Shown: positions 20,776 to 29,624 of the stretch, piece after piece
Layout: each line of letters begins with the position of its first letter
Position numbering within the stretch: the first letter of the stretch is position 1
Source: Qingrenia yutianensis
Lineage (GTDB): Bacteria > Bacillota > Clostridia > UMGS1810
Length of the DNA stretch: 30,476 bases
Assembly: GCF_014385105.1 (NCBI RefSeq)
Contig: NZ_JACRTE010000018.1
Coordinates: 1 to 30,476, forward strand
Reading direction: 5' to 3'
Notes under the pieces: model-generated
Seen by the model: only the letters and a program-made list of their open reading frames with translations
The model's database searches: none
Told to the model about the DNA's origin: nothing
Program-made: the position numbers and the translations under genes

Positions 20776-22755
20776 CTATTTTTCAACCATTTTTAAAAAT
20801 TCGGTTTCGTCAATCACAGTAATTCCAAGACTTTGCGCCTTGTCAAGCTTACTGCCCGCGCTCTCGCCGGCTAAAACGTAGTCGGTGTTTTTCGATACCG
20901 ATTTTGACGCTTTACCGCCGTAGTTTTCGATGAGCGCTTCCGCCTCGGCGCGTTTGAGCGTTTCGAGCGTACCCGTCACAACAAAGGTTTTGCCCTCAAA
21001 TCGGTTGTCAAAGTTTGCGCCCTCGTCGATATATTCGGTGTTAACGCTTTGCGCCTTAAATTCATCTATAATTTTAATGTTGCGCTCCTCGTCGAAAAAT
21101 TCGCGCACCGAATTTGCCATAATCATACCGATGTCGTCAATCTCGGCAATTTCCTCTGCTGACGCGGAAATAAGCGCGTCGATATTTTTAAAATGCTTTG
21201 CAATTTCGCGCGCCGCGCTCTGCCCGATATGGCGTATGCCAAGCCCGAACAAAAGGCGCGAAAGGCAGTTTTTCTTTGAATTTTCGATTGCGTTTATAAG
21301 GTTTTGCGCCGACTTTTCGCCCAGCTTGTCAATGTTTACAAGGTCGTCTTTTTTTATGGAATAAATGTCGGCGCTGTTTTCTATAAGATGCTCGTCAATG
21401 AGTTTTTGCACAACCGACGGCCCCATTCCCTCAATGTCCATAGCGTTGCGCGACACAAAATGAATGATGTTTCGCACCGCCTGTGCACTGCACGCAAAAT
21501 TTGTGCATCTGAACGCCGCCTCGCCGTCCTCGCGGTGGACGGGTGCACCGCACACGGGGCAGTTTTTCGGCATATCAAAGTCGGTTTCTTCTCCCGTGCG
21601 CTTTTCGGTGAGCGATTTCACCACTTCGGGGATTATGTCTCCGGCTTTTTGAATAAGCACGCGGTCGCCGATTTTTATGTCTTTCTGACGTATATAATCA
21701 AGGTTGTGGAGCGTTGCACGGCTCACGCGCGTGCCGGCAAGAGTTACCGTTTCAAACTCCGCTGTGGGGGTGAGAACGCCAGTTCTTCCGACGTTTATAA
21801 AAATATTTTTTATTGTTGTTTCTTTTTGCTCGGCAGGATATTTAAACGCTATCGCCCAGCGCGGAACCTTTGCAGTTTCGCCCAAAATCTCGCGGTCGGA
21901 GAGAGAATTTACCTTTATAACCGCGCCGTCGGTATCGTAGTAATACCCTTTGCGCGTGTTTCCGATTTCCGCGATTTTTTCAAGCGCGCCGTCGATTGAC
22001 GAAAACGCCTCCGTGTCGTCAATCACTTTAAATCCTGCTTTTTTCAAAAATTCAAGGCTCTCGAGATGCGTTTTAAATTCAATTCCCGTAACCGACTGAA
22101 CGTTAAAAACAAATATGTCGAGATTTCGTTTTGCCGCCGCTGACGAATCGAGCTGGCGGAGCGAACCTGCCGCGGCATTCCGCGGATTTGCAAAGGTGGT
22201 TTCGCCGTTTTCCTCGCGCTCGAAATTAAGCTTTTCAAAGCTTTTTTTAGGCATGAACACCTCACCGCGCACTTCAAGACGTTCAACGGGAATATTGGTT
22301 TTCAACGGAATTGATTTCACGGTTTTGAGGTTGTTTGTAACGTCCTCGCCGACCTGTCCGTCACCGCGCGTCGAACCGCGCACCAAAAGCGAATTTTCGT
22401 ATTCGAGCGACACCGAAAGTCCGTCGATTTTAGGTTCAACGGTGTATTCGGCATTGGGACAAACCGCCTTTACGCGTTTGTCAAAATCGCGGATTTCATC
22501 TTCGCTGAACGCGTCCTGCAAGCTTTGCATTTTAACCGCGTGAACAACGCTTTCAAAGCCTTTTAAAATTTTTCCGCCGACCTTTTGCGACGGTGAGTCG
22601 GGCGCAATTATCGCGGGGTTTTCCTCCTCCATTTTAATAAGCTTTCGAAGGAGCATATCGTATTCGTAATCGGTCACCGACGGCTCGTCCAAAACGTAGT
22701 ATTCATAGCTGTATTTGTTTAAAAGCTCTTTTAGTTTTTCGTATTCGTTATTCAT
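20776..22755 (-). CDS. ligA: NAD-dependent DNA ligase
   Basis: A 659-residue LigA that seals nicks with NAD. It has the Ia domain (YEYYVLDEPSVTDYEYDMLL), the adenylation site Lys in VEPKIDGLSVSLEYE, and an OB fold. A Cys4 zinc finger (CPVCGAP...CTNFACSAQ), helix-hairpin-helix repeats (LLFGLGIRHIGQSAAREIA) and a C-terminal BRCT domain (GKTFVVTGTLETLKRAEAEA) follow. Size and domain order are standard. AAGGAG lies before the ATG, 11 bases after the DUF2344 gene, so it is in the same minus-strand run. The gap to gatC is 54 bases. Confidence 0.98.
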   Translation of the reverse strand: MNNEYEKLKELLNKYSYEYYVLDEPSVTDYEYDMLLRKLIKMEEENPAIIAPDSPSQKVGGKILKGFESVVHAVKMQSLQDAFSEDEIRDFDKRVKAVCPNAEYTVEPKIDGLSVSLEYENSLLVRGSTRGDGQVGEDVTNNLKTVKSIPLKTNIPVERLEVRGEVFMPKKSFEKLNFEREENGETTFANPRNAAAGSLRQLDSSAAAKRNLDIFVFNVQSVTGIEFKTHLESLEFLKKAGFKVIDDTEAFSSIDGALEKIAEIGNTRKGYYYDTDGAVIKVNSLSDREILGETAKVPRWAIAFKYPAEQKETTIKNIFINVGRTGVLTPTAEFETVTLAGTRVSRATLHNLDYIRQKDIKIGDRVLIQKAGDIIPEVVKSLTEKRTGEETDFDMPKNCPVCGAPVHREDGEAAFRCTNFACSAQAVRNIIHFVSRNAMDIEGMGPSVVQKLIDEHLIENSADIYSIKKDDLVNIDKLGEKSAQNLINAIENSKKNCLSRLLFGLGIRHIGQSAAREIAKHFKNIDALISASAEEIAEIDDIGMIMANSVREFFDEERNIKIIDEFKAQSVNTEYIDEGANFDNRFEGKTFVVTGTLETLKRAEAEALIENYGGKASKSVSKNTDYVLAGESAGSKLDKAQSLGITVIDETEFLKMVEK

Positions 22756-22766
22756 TATAACGCTCC

Positions 22767-23423
22767 TTACATAACGGACTTAAACCCGTCAAAATACATT
22801 TCCGTGCGCGTAATGCTTATAAAATCAGCTTTGTAGCCGTCCGAGTATTTTTCAAATGCCGAAATCACCGTTTCGGGCTTCAAATTCTGCACGTTTCCTG
22901 CCGACAAAACCATTTCATATTCAGCATTGCCGTCATTGTCGCTTATTAAACCGACAGACGAAATCATAGGCTTGATATTTGTAAGAGTTATGCCTTTTTT
23001 CGTTTTTTTGTCAACTTCAAGAGTTTCGTTCTGCATAATTTTCTCTATATCACAGTTTCCGCGGTGTTCAACGTTTACAAGATATTTTGCATATGCGATT
23101 TTGCTGAGCGGTGTGTCGGTTTCGGATACCTTTCGCGCGTCGGTGATGATTAGCCCGAGCGGAATGTTTTCGTTTAAACGCGACACAATTTCACCGCACG
23201 GCACATCTTCGGTAAATTCAATTTCCATATATTCCGCGTCGCTTATAACTCCAACAGAAATAGGGAGCGCAACAGTCATAATCATATGCGGATTAAACCC
23301 TTGGGAATATTTTACGGGAAGATTTGCGCGCCTGAACGTGCGCGTTATCGTCCTTACAAAGTCGAGATGCGAAATAAACCGCGCATCGTCGGTTTTTCTG
23401 TATTTAAGCCTGTATTTATTCAA
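22767..23423 (-). CDS. DUF2344 (TIGR03936) radical SAM-associated protein
   Basis: A 218-residue protein starting, with TTG 23423, as MNKYRLKYRKTDDARFISHL and including FRRANLPVKYSQGFNPHM. These are hallmarks of the DUF2344 family. Its role is unknown, but it occurs next to, or fused with, the TIGR03960 radical SAM protein, as here. The TTG is preferred because AGAGG lies seven bases before it; it overlaps the upstream gene by eight bases, so translation is coupled. The longer 235-residue frame (from 23474) would overlap much more and has no ribosome site. Confidence 0.85.
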   Translation of the reverse strand: MNKYRLKYRKTDDARFISHLDFVRTITRTFRRANLPVKYSQGFNPHMIMTVALPISVGVISDAEYMEIEFTEDVPCGEIVSRLNENIPLGLIITDARKVSETDTPLSKIAYAKYLVNVEHRGNCDIEKIMQNETLEVDKKTKKGITLTNIKPMISSVGLISDNDGNAEYEMVLSAGNVQNLKPETVISAFEKYSDGYKADFISITRTEMYFDGFKSVM

Positions 23424-25248
23424 AGCACACACCTCTTCCGAAAGATAAAGCTCCGCACCCTGCGCATTTTGCACGGCAGTTGGGGGTTACAATGCCCTCT
23501 TTTGCCCTTTTTGCTTCGCTTATCAAAAATTTCTTGGTCACACCCGCGTCAATCATATCCCACGGCAGAATTTCGTCAAATTCTCTGTCGCGGACGTAGA
23601 ATTTCGGGTCAAGACCGCATTCTTCAAATGCTTCGTTCCATAAATCGTTTCTGAAATGCTCGTCCCAGCCGTCAAACTTAACGCCTTTTTCAACCGCCTT
23701 TAAAATAACTTCGGAAAGACGTCTGTCACCGCGCGCAAACACGCCCTCAAGCACGCTCACGGGTGCGGCGTGATATGCAAAGTTAATCCTTTTAGGCATA
23801 CATTTTTTAAGCTCCGCCTGTTTTTCTTTTATTTCGTCAAGCGTGTTCTGCCTTACCCACTGAAACGGCGTAAACGCTTTGGGTACAAAGCTTGAAACGC
23901 TTATCGAAAGGCGCAGACCTTTCGGACGTTTTTCTTTTTCTATCGAGAAATATTCGCCCAGAACCTTGTTTCCGAGTGCCGCTATTTCGCAAACGTCCTC
24001 TATCGTTTCGTAGGGAAGTCCGAGCATAAAATAAAGCTTCACGCTCGTATACCCGCCCTCAAATGCCATTTTTGCCGCGGAGAGTAAATCTTCTTCGCAT
24101 ATGCCCTTGTTTATAACGTCGCGCATACGCTGACTGCCTGCCTCGGGTGCGAATGTGAGCGAACTTTTGCGTACTTTCTGCACCTTTTCCATAAGGTCGA
24201 ACGAAAACGAATCGAGCCTTAATGACGGGAGCGAGAGGTTGACCTTGTTTTTCTCGGTGAGTTTTATCAGTTCGGTTGTGAAGTCTTTCAAATCGCGGTA
24301 GTCGCTTGTGCTTAACGACGAGAGCGAAATTTCTTCATATCCCGTGTTTTTCAAAAGCGCTTCGGCTTGTTTTAAGAGTGTTTCTTTCGATTTTTCTCTG
24401 ACGGGACGGTAAATCATACCTGCCTGGCAAAATCTGCACCCTCTTATGCACCCTCTGAACATTTCGAGCATAATTCTGTCGTGCACAATTTCGCCGAACG
24501 GAACTATAATCCTGTCGGGATAAAACACCTTGTCCATATCGGCGATAATTCGTTTTTTCACTGTTTTGGGCACAAAATCGTATTTTGTGTCAATCGCCTT
24601 AACCGTGCCGTCGTCATTGTATGAAATTTCATAAAACGACGGAACGTAAATTCCGCCGATTTGCGAAATTTCCTTTAAAAATTCAAAGCGCGTACCGCCT
24701 CTTTTTTTCCATTCGCGGTATGCGTCCATAACTTCAATCATAACTTCTTCACCCTCGCCGAGCATATAAAAATCGGCAAAATCGGCGATTGCCTCGGACG
24801 AATACGCGCACGGTCCGCCGAAACACACAAACGGGTCGCCATCTTTTCTGTCGCAGGATTTGGGCGCAACGTTTGCAAGCTTTAACATATTGACAATGTT
24901 TGAATAGCTCATTTCATACTGGAGCGTAAAGCCTATGAAATCAAAATCCGACACGGGCGACATTGTTTCGAGCGAAAAAAGCGGAATATCGTTTTCACGC
25001 ATTTTTTCCTCCATATCAACCCACGGCGCAAACACGCGCTCACAGTAAATATCGTCAACCGAGTTTAAAAGATGATACAGAATTTTCATTCCGAGATGGC
25101 TCATTCCGACCTCGTAAACGTCGGGAAAGCAAAACGCAAAACGTATGTTTATGCCGTTTAAATCTTTGTGAACGCTGTTAAATTCCGTCCCGATATATCG
25201 CGTCGGCTTTTCCACCGACGGAAGTATTTTTTTCAGCTTGTTTTTCAT
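23416..25248 (-). CDS. TIGR03960-family B12-binding-type radical SAM protein
   Basis: A 610-residue protein. The N-terminal half starts VEKPTRYIGTEFNSVHKDL and has a B12-binding-like Rossmann part (RFAFCFPDVYEVGMSHLGM). The radical SAM Cys triad sits in EMFRGCIRGCRFCQAGMIYR. SLSSLSTSDYRDL and SLTFAPEAGSQRMRDVINKG are further conserved blocks, and the C-terminus ends with CRAKCAGCGALSFGRG. The reaction is not established; the partner is the next gene, DUF2344. The ATG at 25248 lies inside the upstream M50 gene (71-base overlap in another frame), and its N-terminus matches the usual family start. Confidence 0.93.
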   Translation of the reverse strand: MKNKLKKILPSVEKPTRYIGTEFNSVHKDLNGINIRFAFCFPDVYEVGMSHLGMKILYHLLNSVDDIYCERVFAPWVDMEEKMRENDIPLFSLETMSPVSDFDFIGFTLQYEMSYSNIVNMLKLANVAPKSCDRKDGDPFVCFGGPCAYSSEAIADFADFYMLGEGEEVMIEVMDAYREWKKRGGTRFEFLKEISQIGGIYVPSFYEISYNDDGTVKAIDTKYDFVPKTVKKRIIADMDKVFYPDRIIVPFGEIVHDRIMLEMFRGCIRGCRFCQAGMIYRPVREKSKETLLKQAEALLKNTGYEEISLSSLSTSDYRDLKDFTTELIKLTEKNKVNLSLPSLRLDSFSFDLMEKVQKVRKSSLTFAPEAGSQRMRDVINKGICEEDLLSAAKMAFEGGYTSVKLYFMLGLPYETIEDVCEIAALGNKVLGEYFSIEKEKRPKGLRLSISVSSFVPKAFTPFQWVRQNTLDEIKEKQAELKKCMPKRINFAYHAAPVSVLEGVFARGDRRLSEVILKAVEKGVKFDGWDEHFRNDLWNEAFEECGLDPKFYVRDREFDEILPWDMIDAGVTKKFLISEAKRAKEGIVTPNCRAKCAGCGALSFGRGVCFE

Positions 25249-26083
25249 TGGTTATATCCTCTCTCAAAAGCATACCCGTTTTAACTCGCGCGCCGTATTT
25301 TAAAATTCCGTCCGAAATTTCCGCCTGCGAAAGCGTTCCGATAATTTTAAAATTTTCGTCAAACACCGAAACAACGAGCGCGCACTGCGGTGTGTACGAA
25401 CTCAAAAGCGTAAGCGCGCATACGTCTTTTGCAACGCCGATATGCTTTATTTTAAAGCGCTTTGCGCCGTTTAAAAAATCGCGGCACAAAAGCTTTTTTC
25501 TTAAAAGAATTAAATTTTCTTTTTCATTCTTTATATTATACAACAAAAACATACCGATAATCAATAAGGAAATGTTATATTTGGTAATAATTAAGAAAAT
25601 CATACCAAATATGACGGTTATTACGGCGGTGATTTTTGTAACTGTCAGCATAATTTTGTACGAAATCAAATAACCTTTCGCGTATGCAAGAAAGGCTTTT
25701 ATAATCACCGCGCCGTCGAGCGGAAGTGCCGGGGCGAGGTTTAAAAGAAAAAGCGCAAGGTTGCAGAGTGCGAAAAACGTTAAATTTTTAAAGTTTACAC
25801 ATATTAAAAACGCAAAAAAATTTGCCGCGGGGCCCATAGCCGAAACGAAAATTTCCTCATTCGGATTTTTTGTCATTTCGCTTTTTATTATGAGCCCGTA
25901 CGGCATAATTTTAATATTTTGGCATTTTATTTTTAAAATTTTCATCACCGCAATGTGTGCGCCCTCGTGCAGAAGCGCCGCGGCAAAGATTACGGCATAT
26001 TCTCTTAAACGCCCTGCCGCCGTAAAAATCAACAGCACGGCAAAAAAGTAACCGCTTACCGATATTTTGCTGAAAACACTCAC
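25178..26083 (-). CDS. SpoIVFB-like M50 site-2 protease with C-terminal CBS-like domain
   Basis: A 301-residue membrane metalloprotease. The active site is HEGAH (residues 39-43) in a transmembrane helix, and the third zinc ligand lies in NLAPALPLDGA. Four to six hydrophobic segments cover residues 10-190. The remainder (ALVVSVFDENFKIIGTLSQA) resembles a CBS-type region. SpoIVFB cuts pro-SigK in the mother cell during sporulation, held inactive by SpoIVFA. Here the upstream gene is an M23-type protein, as in the spoIVFA-spoIVFB pair. Start is GTG 26083 with only a weak ribosome site. The last 71 bases overlap the TIGR03960 gene. A sporulation role is an inference from family and neighbour. 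Confidence 0.85.
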   Translation of the reverse strand: MSVFSKISVSGYFFAVLLIFTAAGRLREYAVIFAAALLHEGAHIAVMKILKIKCQNIKIMPYGLIIKSEMTKNPNEEIFVSAMGPAANFFAFLICVNFKNLTFFALCNLALFLLNLAPALPLDGAVIIKAFLAYAKGYLISYKIMLTVTKITAVITVIFGMIFLIITKYNISLLIIGMFLLYNIKNEKENLILLRKKLLCRDFLNGAKRFKIKHIGVAKDVCALTLLSSYTPQCALVVSVFDENFKIIGTLSQAEISDGILKYGARVKTGMLLREDITNEKQAEKNTSVGGKADAIYRDGI

Positions 26084-26107
26084 CGCTTTTACAATGATTT
26101 ATAAAAA

Positions 26108-26956
26108 TTATTTGTGCTTATAAAGCACAAAATTTTCGGGATTGAGCCGTTCGCCGTTTTTCTTGATTTCAAAATGAAGATGCACTCCCGTTGCAATTCC
26201 GCTTTCGCCCATCTGACCGATTTTTGTGTTGTTGTCTACGTATTCGCCCTCGGTGACGCAGATTTTGTTTAGGTGCGCATACGCGGTGGTGTAACCGCCC
26301 GTGTGTTCGATTATCACGTATTTGCCGTTTGCGCTGTCCTCGCCCGTTTTTATAACCTTTCCCTCGGCGGCGGATATTACCGTCTGGTTCATAACGCCTG
26401 CAATGTCAATGCCTGTGTGAAAGTTGCCGTCCGCGCCCGTCACCGGGTGGACGCGCCCGCCGAATACCGACGAAATTTTTCCCTCGGTCGGATTTCTAAA
26501 AGCCGGCATTGCGTCGGGATTTGTTTGGGGGGTTGTTTCCGCGGGCGCATTTTTAACCGTTTCAATTTCAGGTGCGGTTTCGGACGGCGGTTCTATTTTT
26601 TCGCTTGCCGCCTCGGCGTCCGACTCGCTTGGAATTTCGGGATTTTGAACATTTCCCTCGTTTAAACGGTCGTCAATGTTTTTAATAACCTCAATGCTGT
26701 CAAGACCGCTTTTTTTTATGGCAAACGACGCGGCAGACTTTACCTTGCTTATGTCGGTGGAAACGTTCAGCGAACGTTTTATGTAAGTTTTAAAATTTTC
26801 GGAATAGGGAAAATTTGAATTGCACGCAAAAACCGACGCGCCGAGTATGCACACGCTTGCAAGCGTCTGAAAGGCAAACTTTTTTGCAATGCCGTGACCT
26901 TTTGCACTGTCTGTTTTTTCGTTTCGGCTCGAGTATCTTAACTTACTTGCACTCAT
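26108..26956 (-). CDS. SpoIVFA-like M23 (LytM) peptidase-domain protein
   Basis: A 282-residue protein with a basic cytoplasmic N-terminus, one membrane helix (FQTLASVCILGASVFAC), a Pro/Glu-rich linker and a C-terminal LytM domain. The zinc residues are all present: HPVTGADGNFHTGIDI (His and Asp) and VHLHFEIKKNG (HxH). So, unlike B. subtilis SpoIVFA, which has a degenerate site, this may be an active endopeptidase. ATG 26956 has GAGGT seven bases upstream, while the 364-residue frame from 27202 has none. It precedes the M50 gene by 24 bases, consistent with a SpoIVFA/SpoIVFB pair. Alternatives are SpoIIQ-like or a general cell wall hydrolase. Confidence 0.85.
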   Translation of the reverse strand: MSASKLRYSSRNEKTDSAKGHGIAKKFAFQTLASVCILGASVFACNSNFPYSENFKTYIKRSLNVSTDISKVKSAASFAIKKSGLDSIEVIKNIDDRLNEGNVQNPEIPSESDAEAASEKIEPPSETAPEIETVKNAPAETTPQTNPDAMPAFRNPTEGKISSVFGGRVHPVTGADGNFHTGIDIAGVMNQTVISAAEGKVIKTGEDSANGKYVIIEHTGGYTTAYAHLNKICVTEGEYVDNNTKIGQMGESGIATGVHLHFEIKKNGERLNPENFVLYKHK

Positions 26957-27021
26957 TTTCATCACCTCATACCACATATATTGTGAAAAACTACAAAATA
27001 TGCTTAATTTTGCAAAAAACG

Positions 27022-27050
27022 TTGAAATATTTTTGAGATTGATATATACT
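27022..27050 (+). promoter_or_regulatory. Promoter of the PTS IIC-like gene
   Basis: TTGAAA (27022-27027), 17-base spacer, TATACT (27045-27050). The divergent minus-strand run beginning at 26956 has no equally clear promoter. Confidence 0.7.
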
Positions 27051-27083
27051 AAAAGGTAATATGTGTAAAGGACGGTATATAAA

Positions 27084-28103
27084 ATGCAGTTTCTTAAACG
27101 TAAGGGAATATCACTCAGTGCAAAGGTATATTTTATCGACGCGCTCGGAGCAATGGCTCTCGGACTTTTCGCGTCGCTTCTAATCGGCACAATTTTCGGC
27201 ACAATCGCCGACTATGTTTCGTATGAGCCGGTAAGCGGATTTTTAAAGCAAATGCAGAATTACTGCAACCTCGCGCAGGGTCCGTCAATGGCAATGGCAA
27301 TAGGAACAGCGCTCGGCGCACAGGGACTTGTTTTGTTTTCGCTTTGTGCGGTGGGCTGTGCGTCGTCGGCGCTCGGCGGACCTTTCGGAACGTTTATCGC
27401 CGCAGTTATCGCCGCGGAATTCGGCAAGCTTGTTTATAAGGAAACAAAAGTGGATATAATAGTTACTCCGACTGTCACAATCGCAGTCGGCGTGGGTGTA
27501 TCTATGCTTGTGGGTCCCGGAATAAGCGCTGTTATGAAATATCTCGGCAGTCTTATAATGATGTTTGTTGAATTAAAGCCTGTGCTTATGGGCGCTCTCG
27601 TTTCGGCGGTTGTAGGAATTTGCTTAACGCTTCCCATATCGTCAGCGGCAATATGTGCGTCGCTCGCGCTTACGGGTATTGCAGGCGGTGCGGCAACGGC
27701 AGGCTGCTGTGCGCAGATGGTCGGTTTTGCAGTGATGAGTTTTGCCGCAAACAAATGGAGCGGTGTTATCGCCCAGGGACTCGGAACAAGTATGCTCCAA
27801 ATGGGCAATATCGTCAAAAAGCCCGTAATCTGGCTTCCGCCCACGATATGCTCGCTTATAACGGGCGCACTCTCGGCGGCGGTGTTCAAAATGGAAAATC
27901 CCGTTGCAATCGCGTCGGGAATGGGAACGTGCGGTCTTGTCGGACCTATCGGAGTGTTAAGCAAAACAGGTGTCGGCTTAAACGACATTTTGGTTGTTTT
28001 GCTCCTGTGCATTGTTCTTCCTGCGGTTCTTACGTACATAATCGCGAAAATTTTCAAACATTTCAAAATTTTTGACGACAGTGACTTAAAACTTGACATA
28101 TAA
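27084..28103 (+). CDS. PTS EIIC-like membrane permease (PTS_EIIC_2 family)
   Basis: A 339-residue hydrophobic protein with about nine or ten membrane segments. The start FLKRKGISLSAKVYFIDALG and the conserved IGTALGAQGLVLFS, SALGGPFGTFIAAVIAAEFGK, TVTIAVGVGVSMLVGPGISA and GMGTCGLVGPIGV blocks match the PTS_EIIC_2 family. These resemble phosphotransferase sugar permeases but often stand without EIIA or EIIB subunits, as here, so phosphorylation-coupled transport is not proven. AAAGGA is a ribosome site 11 bases before the ATG. It has its own promoter and is followed by the hairpin block at 28107. The substrate is unknown. Confidence 0.88.
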   Translation: MQFLKRKGISLSAKVYFIDALGAMALGLFASLLIGTIFGTIADYVSYEPVSGFLKQMQNYCNLAQGPSMAMAIGTALGAQGLVLFSLCAVGCASSALGGPFGTFIAAVIAAEFGKLVYKETKVDIIVTPTVTIAVGVGVSMLVGPGISAVMKYLGSLIMMFVELKPVLMGALVSAVVGICLTLPISSAAICASLALTGIAGGAATAGCCAQMVGFAVMSFAANKWSGVIAQGLGTSMLQMGNIVKKPVIWLPPTICSLITGALSAAVFKMENPVAIASGMGTCGLVGPIGVLSKTGVGLNDILVVLLLCIVLPAVLTYIIAKIFKHFKIFDDSDLKLDI

Positions 28104-28106
28104 AAA

Positions 28107-28191
28107 AGCAACGACTTAAAACCAATCAAGCCGTTGCTCAAGTAAAGGGGGTTTTAAGTACGTCAAACCGCAAGGCTTGGCGCACTTAAAA
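28107..28191 (+). other. Structured intergenic element between the PTS gene and murT
   Basis: Hairpin A pairs 28107-28117 with 28128-28138 (10 of 11). Hairpin B pairs 28152-28169 with 28174-28191 (16 of 18 with one G-U) around a GCAA tetraloop. Bases 28114-28122 can instead pair perfectly with 28151-28159, disrupting both. No T run follows, so it is not a simple terminator. It may be a leader RNA of murT, a 3' end structure, or a processing site. I do not recognise a known riboswitch. Confidence 0.5.
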
Positions 28192-28268
28192 TATTTGTGA
28201 GGTCAATTCTATTTATCCCCGTATTTTAGGTTTATATACATTTTTAAAAAATTTTTTAAGGTGATAAA

Positions 28269-29624
28269 ATGTTTTTAAGGCGGATTTTAGCAATTACAGT
28301 TTCAAAAGCGTCGATAATTCTCGGCAGACTGATGGGCAAAAAAGGCTCGTCGACGCCGGGCGAAATTGCGCTTAAAATATGTCCCGATATTCTTTCGTAT
28401 TTGTCAAAGCAGATTAAAAAAGAAATAATTTTCATCTGCGGAACAAACGGAAAAACCACCACAAGCAACCTTTTATACTCTATGATTAAAAACGAGGGCA
28501 AAAAGGTTGTGTGCAACAACGTCGGCGCAAATATGCTCCCCGGTGTGTGCTGTGCGTTTGTCGAAAGCGCGAATATTTTCGGCAAAATCAATGCCGACTA
28601 TGCGGTTATCGAGTGCGACGAGGCGAGCATCAGGCGCATTGTGCCGTATGTAAAGCCCGACAAGGTTGTTATAACAAATCTTTTCCGCGACCAGCTTGAC
28701 CGCTACGGCGAGATTGACATAACGATAAAACTTCTCACCGAGGCGTTTGACAAGCTCGGCAAGGTTAATTTAATTCTCAACGGCGACGACCCTCTGTGCA
28801 CTTATTTCGGCACAAAATACAACGCGGTTTACTACGGTGTTGACGAAAAAACAAACGTTGAAACAAACGAAATAAAAGAGGGCAGATTTTGCCTTGTATG
28901 CGGTGAGGAACTTAAATATAACTACTATCACTACAGCCAGCTTGGCGATTATTACTGCGAAAAGTGCGGATTTAAACGTCCGAAGCTTGATTACAGTGCG
29001 AAAAACGTTGACCTTGACGGCATAATGAAATTTGATATAAATTTCGACGGAAAAACCTTGCCCGTTTCGGTGGATTACAAGGGATTTTACAACATTTACA
29101 ATATTCTTGCCGCCTTTTCCGCGTTTGCGTCGCTCAATCTCGCGTTTGGCAACATTGGCAACATCGGAAAAACGCTTGCGGAATATAAACCGCAAATCGG
29201 CAGAATGGAAAGTTTTAATATCGGCGGTAAAAAGGTGATATTAAACTTATCGAAAAATCCCGCGGGATTTAATCAGGCGATTGCCACACTCAATGCCGAT
29301 CCCGAGGAAAAAGACGTTTTTGCGGTAATCAACGACAACGCGCAGGACGGACGCGACATATCGTGGATTTGGGACGTTGATTTTGAGCTTATGGCAAAGT
29401 CGAACATAAAAAGCCTCACCGCCGGCGGAATAAGGCGTGACGACGTTGCGGTGCGCTTTAAATATGCCGATTTGAAAGATTTTGACGTTTTGGAAAACAA
29501 CATAAAAAATCTTGCCGAAATAATCGGCAGAAGCAAAAGAACGCTCTATGTTCTTGTAAATTACACCGCGCTTTTTTCCACACAGACAAATCTTCTGAAG
29601 CTTGAAAAGGAGGAGGAAAAATGA
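28269..29624 (+). CDS. murT: Lipid II isoglutaminyl synthase subunit MurT
   Basis: A 451-residue Mur-ligase homologue. The P-loop is CGTNGKTTTSNLLYSM. NNVGANMLPGVCCAFVES and DYAVIECDEASIRRIVPYVK are family blocks. A Cys4 ribbon, CLVCGEELKY...YYCEKCGF, is inserted as is typical for MurT. The C-terminal DUF1727 domain begins near KVILNLSKNPAGFNQAIATL. MurT/GatD amidates the alpha carboxyl of D-Glu in lipid II, using ATP and glutamine. AAGGTGAT precedes the ATG. The last four bases overlap gatD (ATGA), so the pair is coupled. Confidence 0.96.
   Translation: MFLRRILAITVSKASIILGRLMGKKGSSTPGEIALKICPDILSYLSKQIKKEIIFICGTNGKTTTSNLLYSMIKNEGKKVVCNNVGANMLPGVCCAFVESANIFGKINADYAVIECDEASIRRIVPYVKPDKVVITNLFRDQLDRYGEIDITIKLLTEAFDKLGKVNLILNGDDPLCTYFGTKYNAVYYGVDEKTNVETNEIKEGRFCLVCGEELKYNYYHYSQLGDYYCEKCGFKRPKLDYSAKNVDLDGIMKFDINFDGKTLPVSVDYKGFYNIYNILAAFSAFASLNLAFGNIGNIGKTLAEYKPQIGRMESFNIGGKKVILNLSKNPAGFNQAIATLNADPEEKDVFAVINDNAQDGRDISWIWDVDFELMAKSNIKSLTAGGIRRDDVAVRFKYADLKDFDVLENNIKNLAEIIGRSKRTLYVLVNYTALFSTQTNLLKLEKEEEK

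Noticed and set aside
28107..28191. Known riboswitch or intrinsic terminator
   Set aside because: No T run follows hairpin B, and I could not match the sequence to a riboswitch consensus I know.
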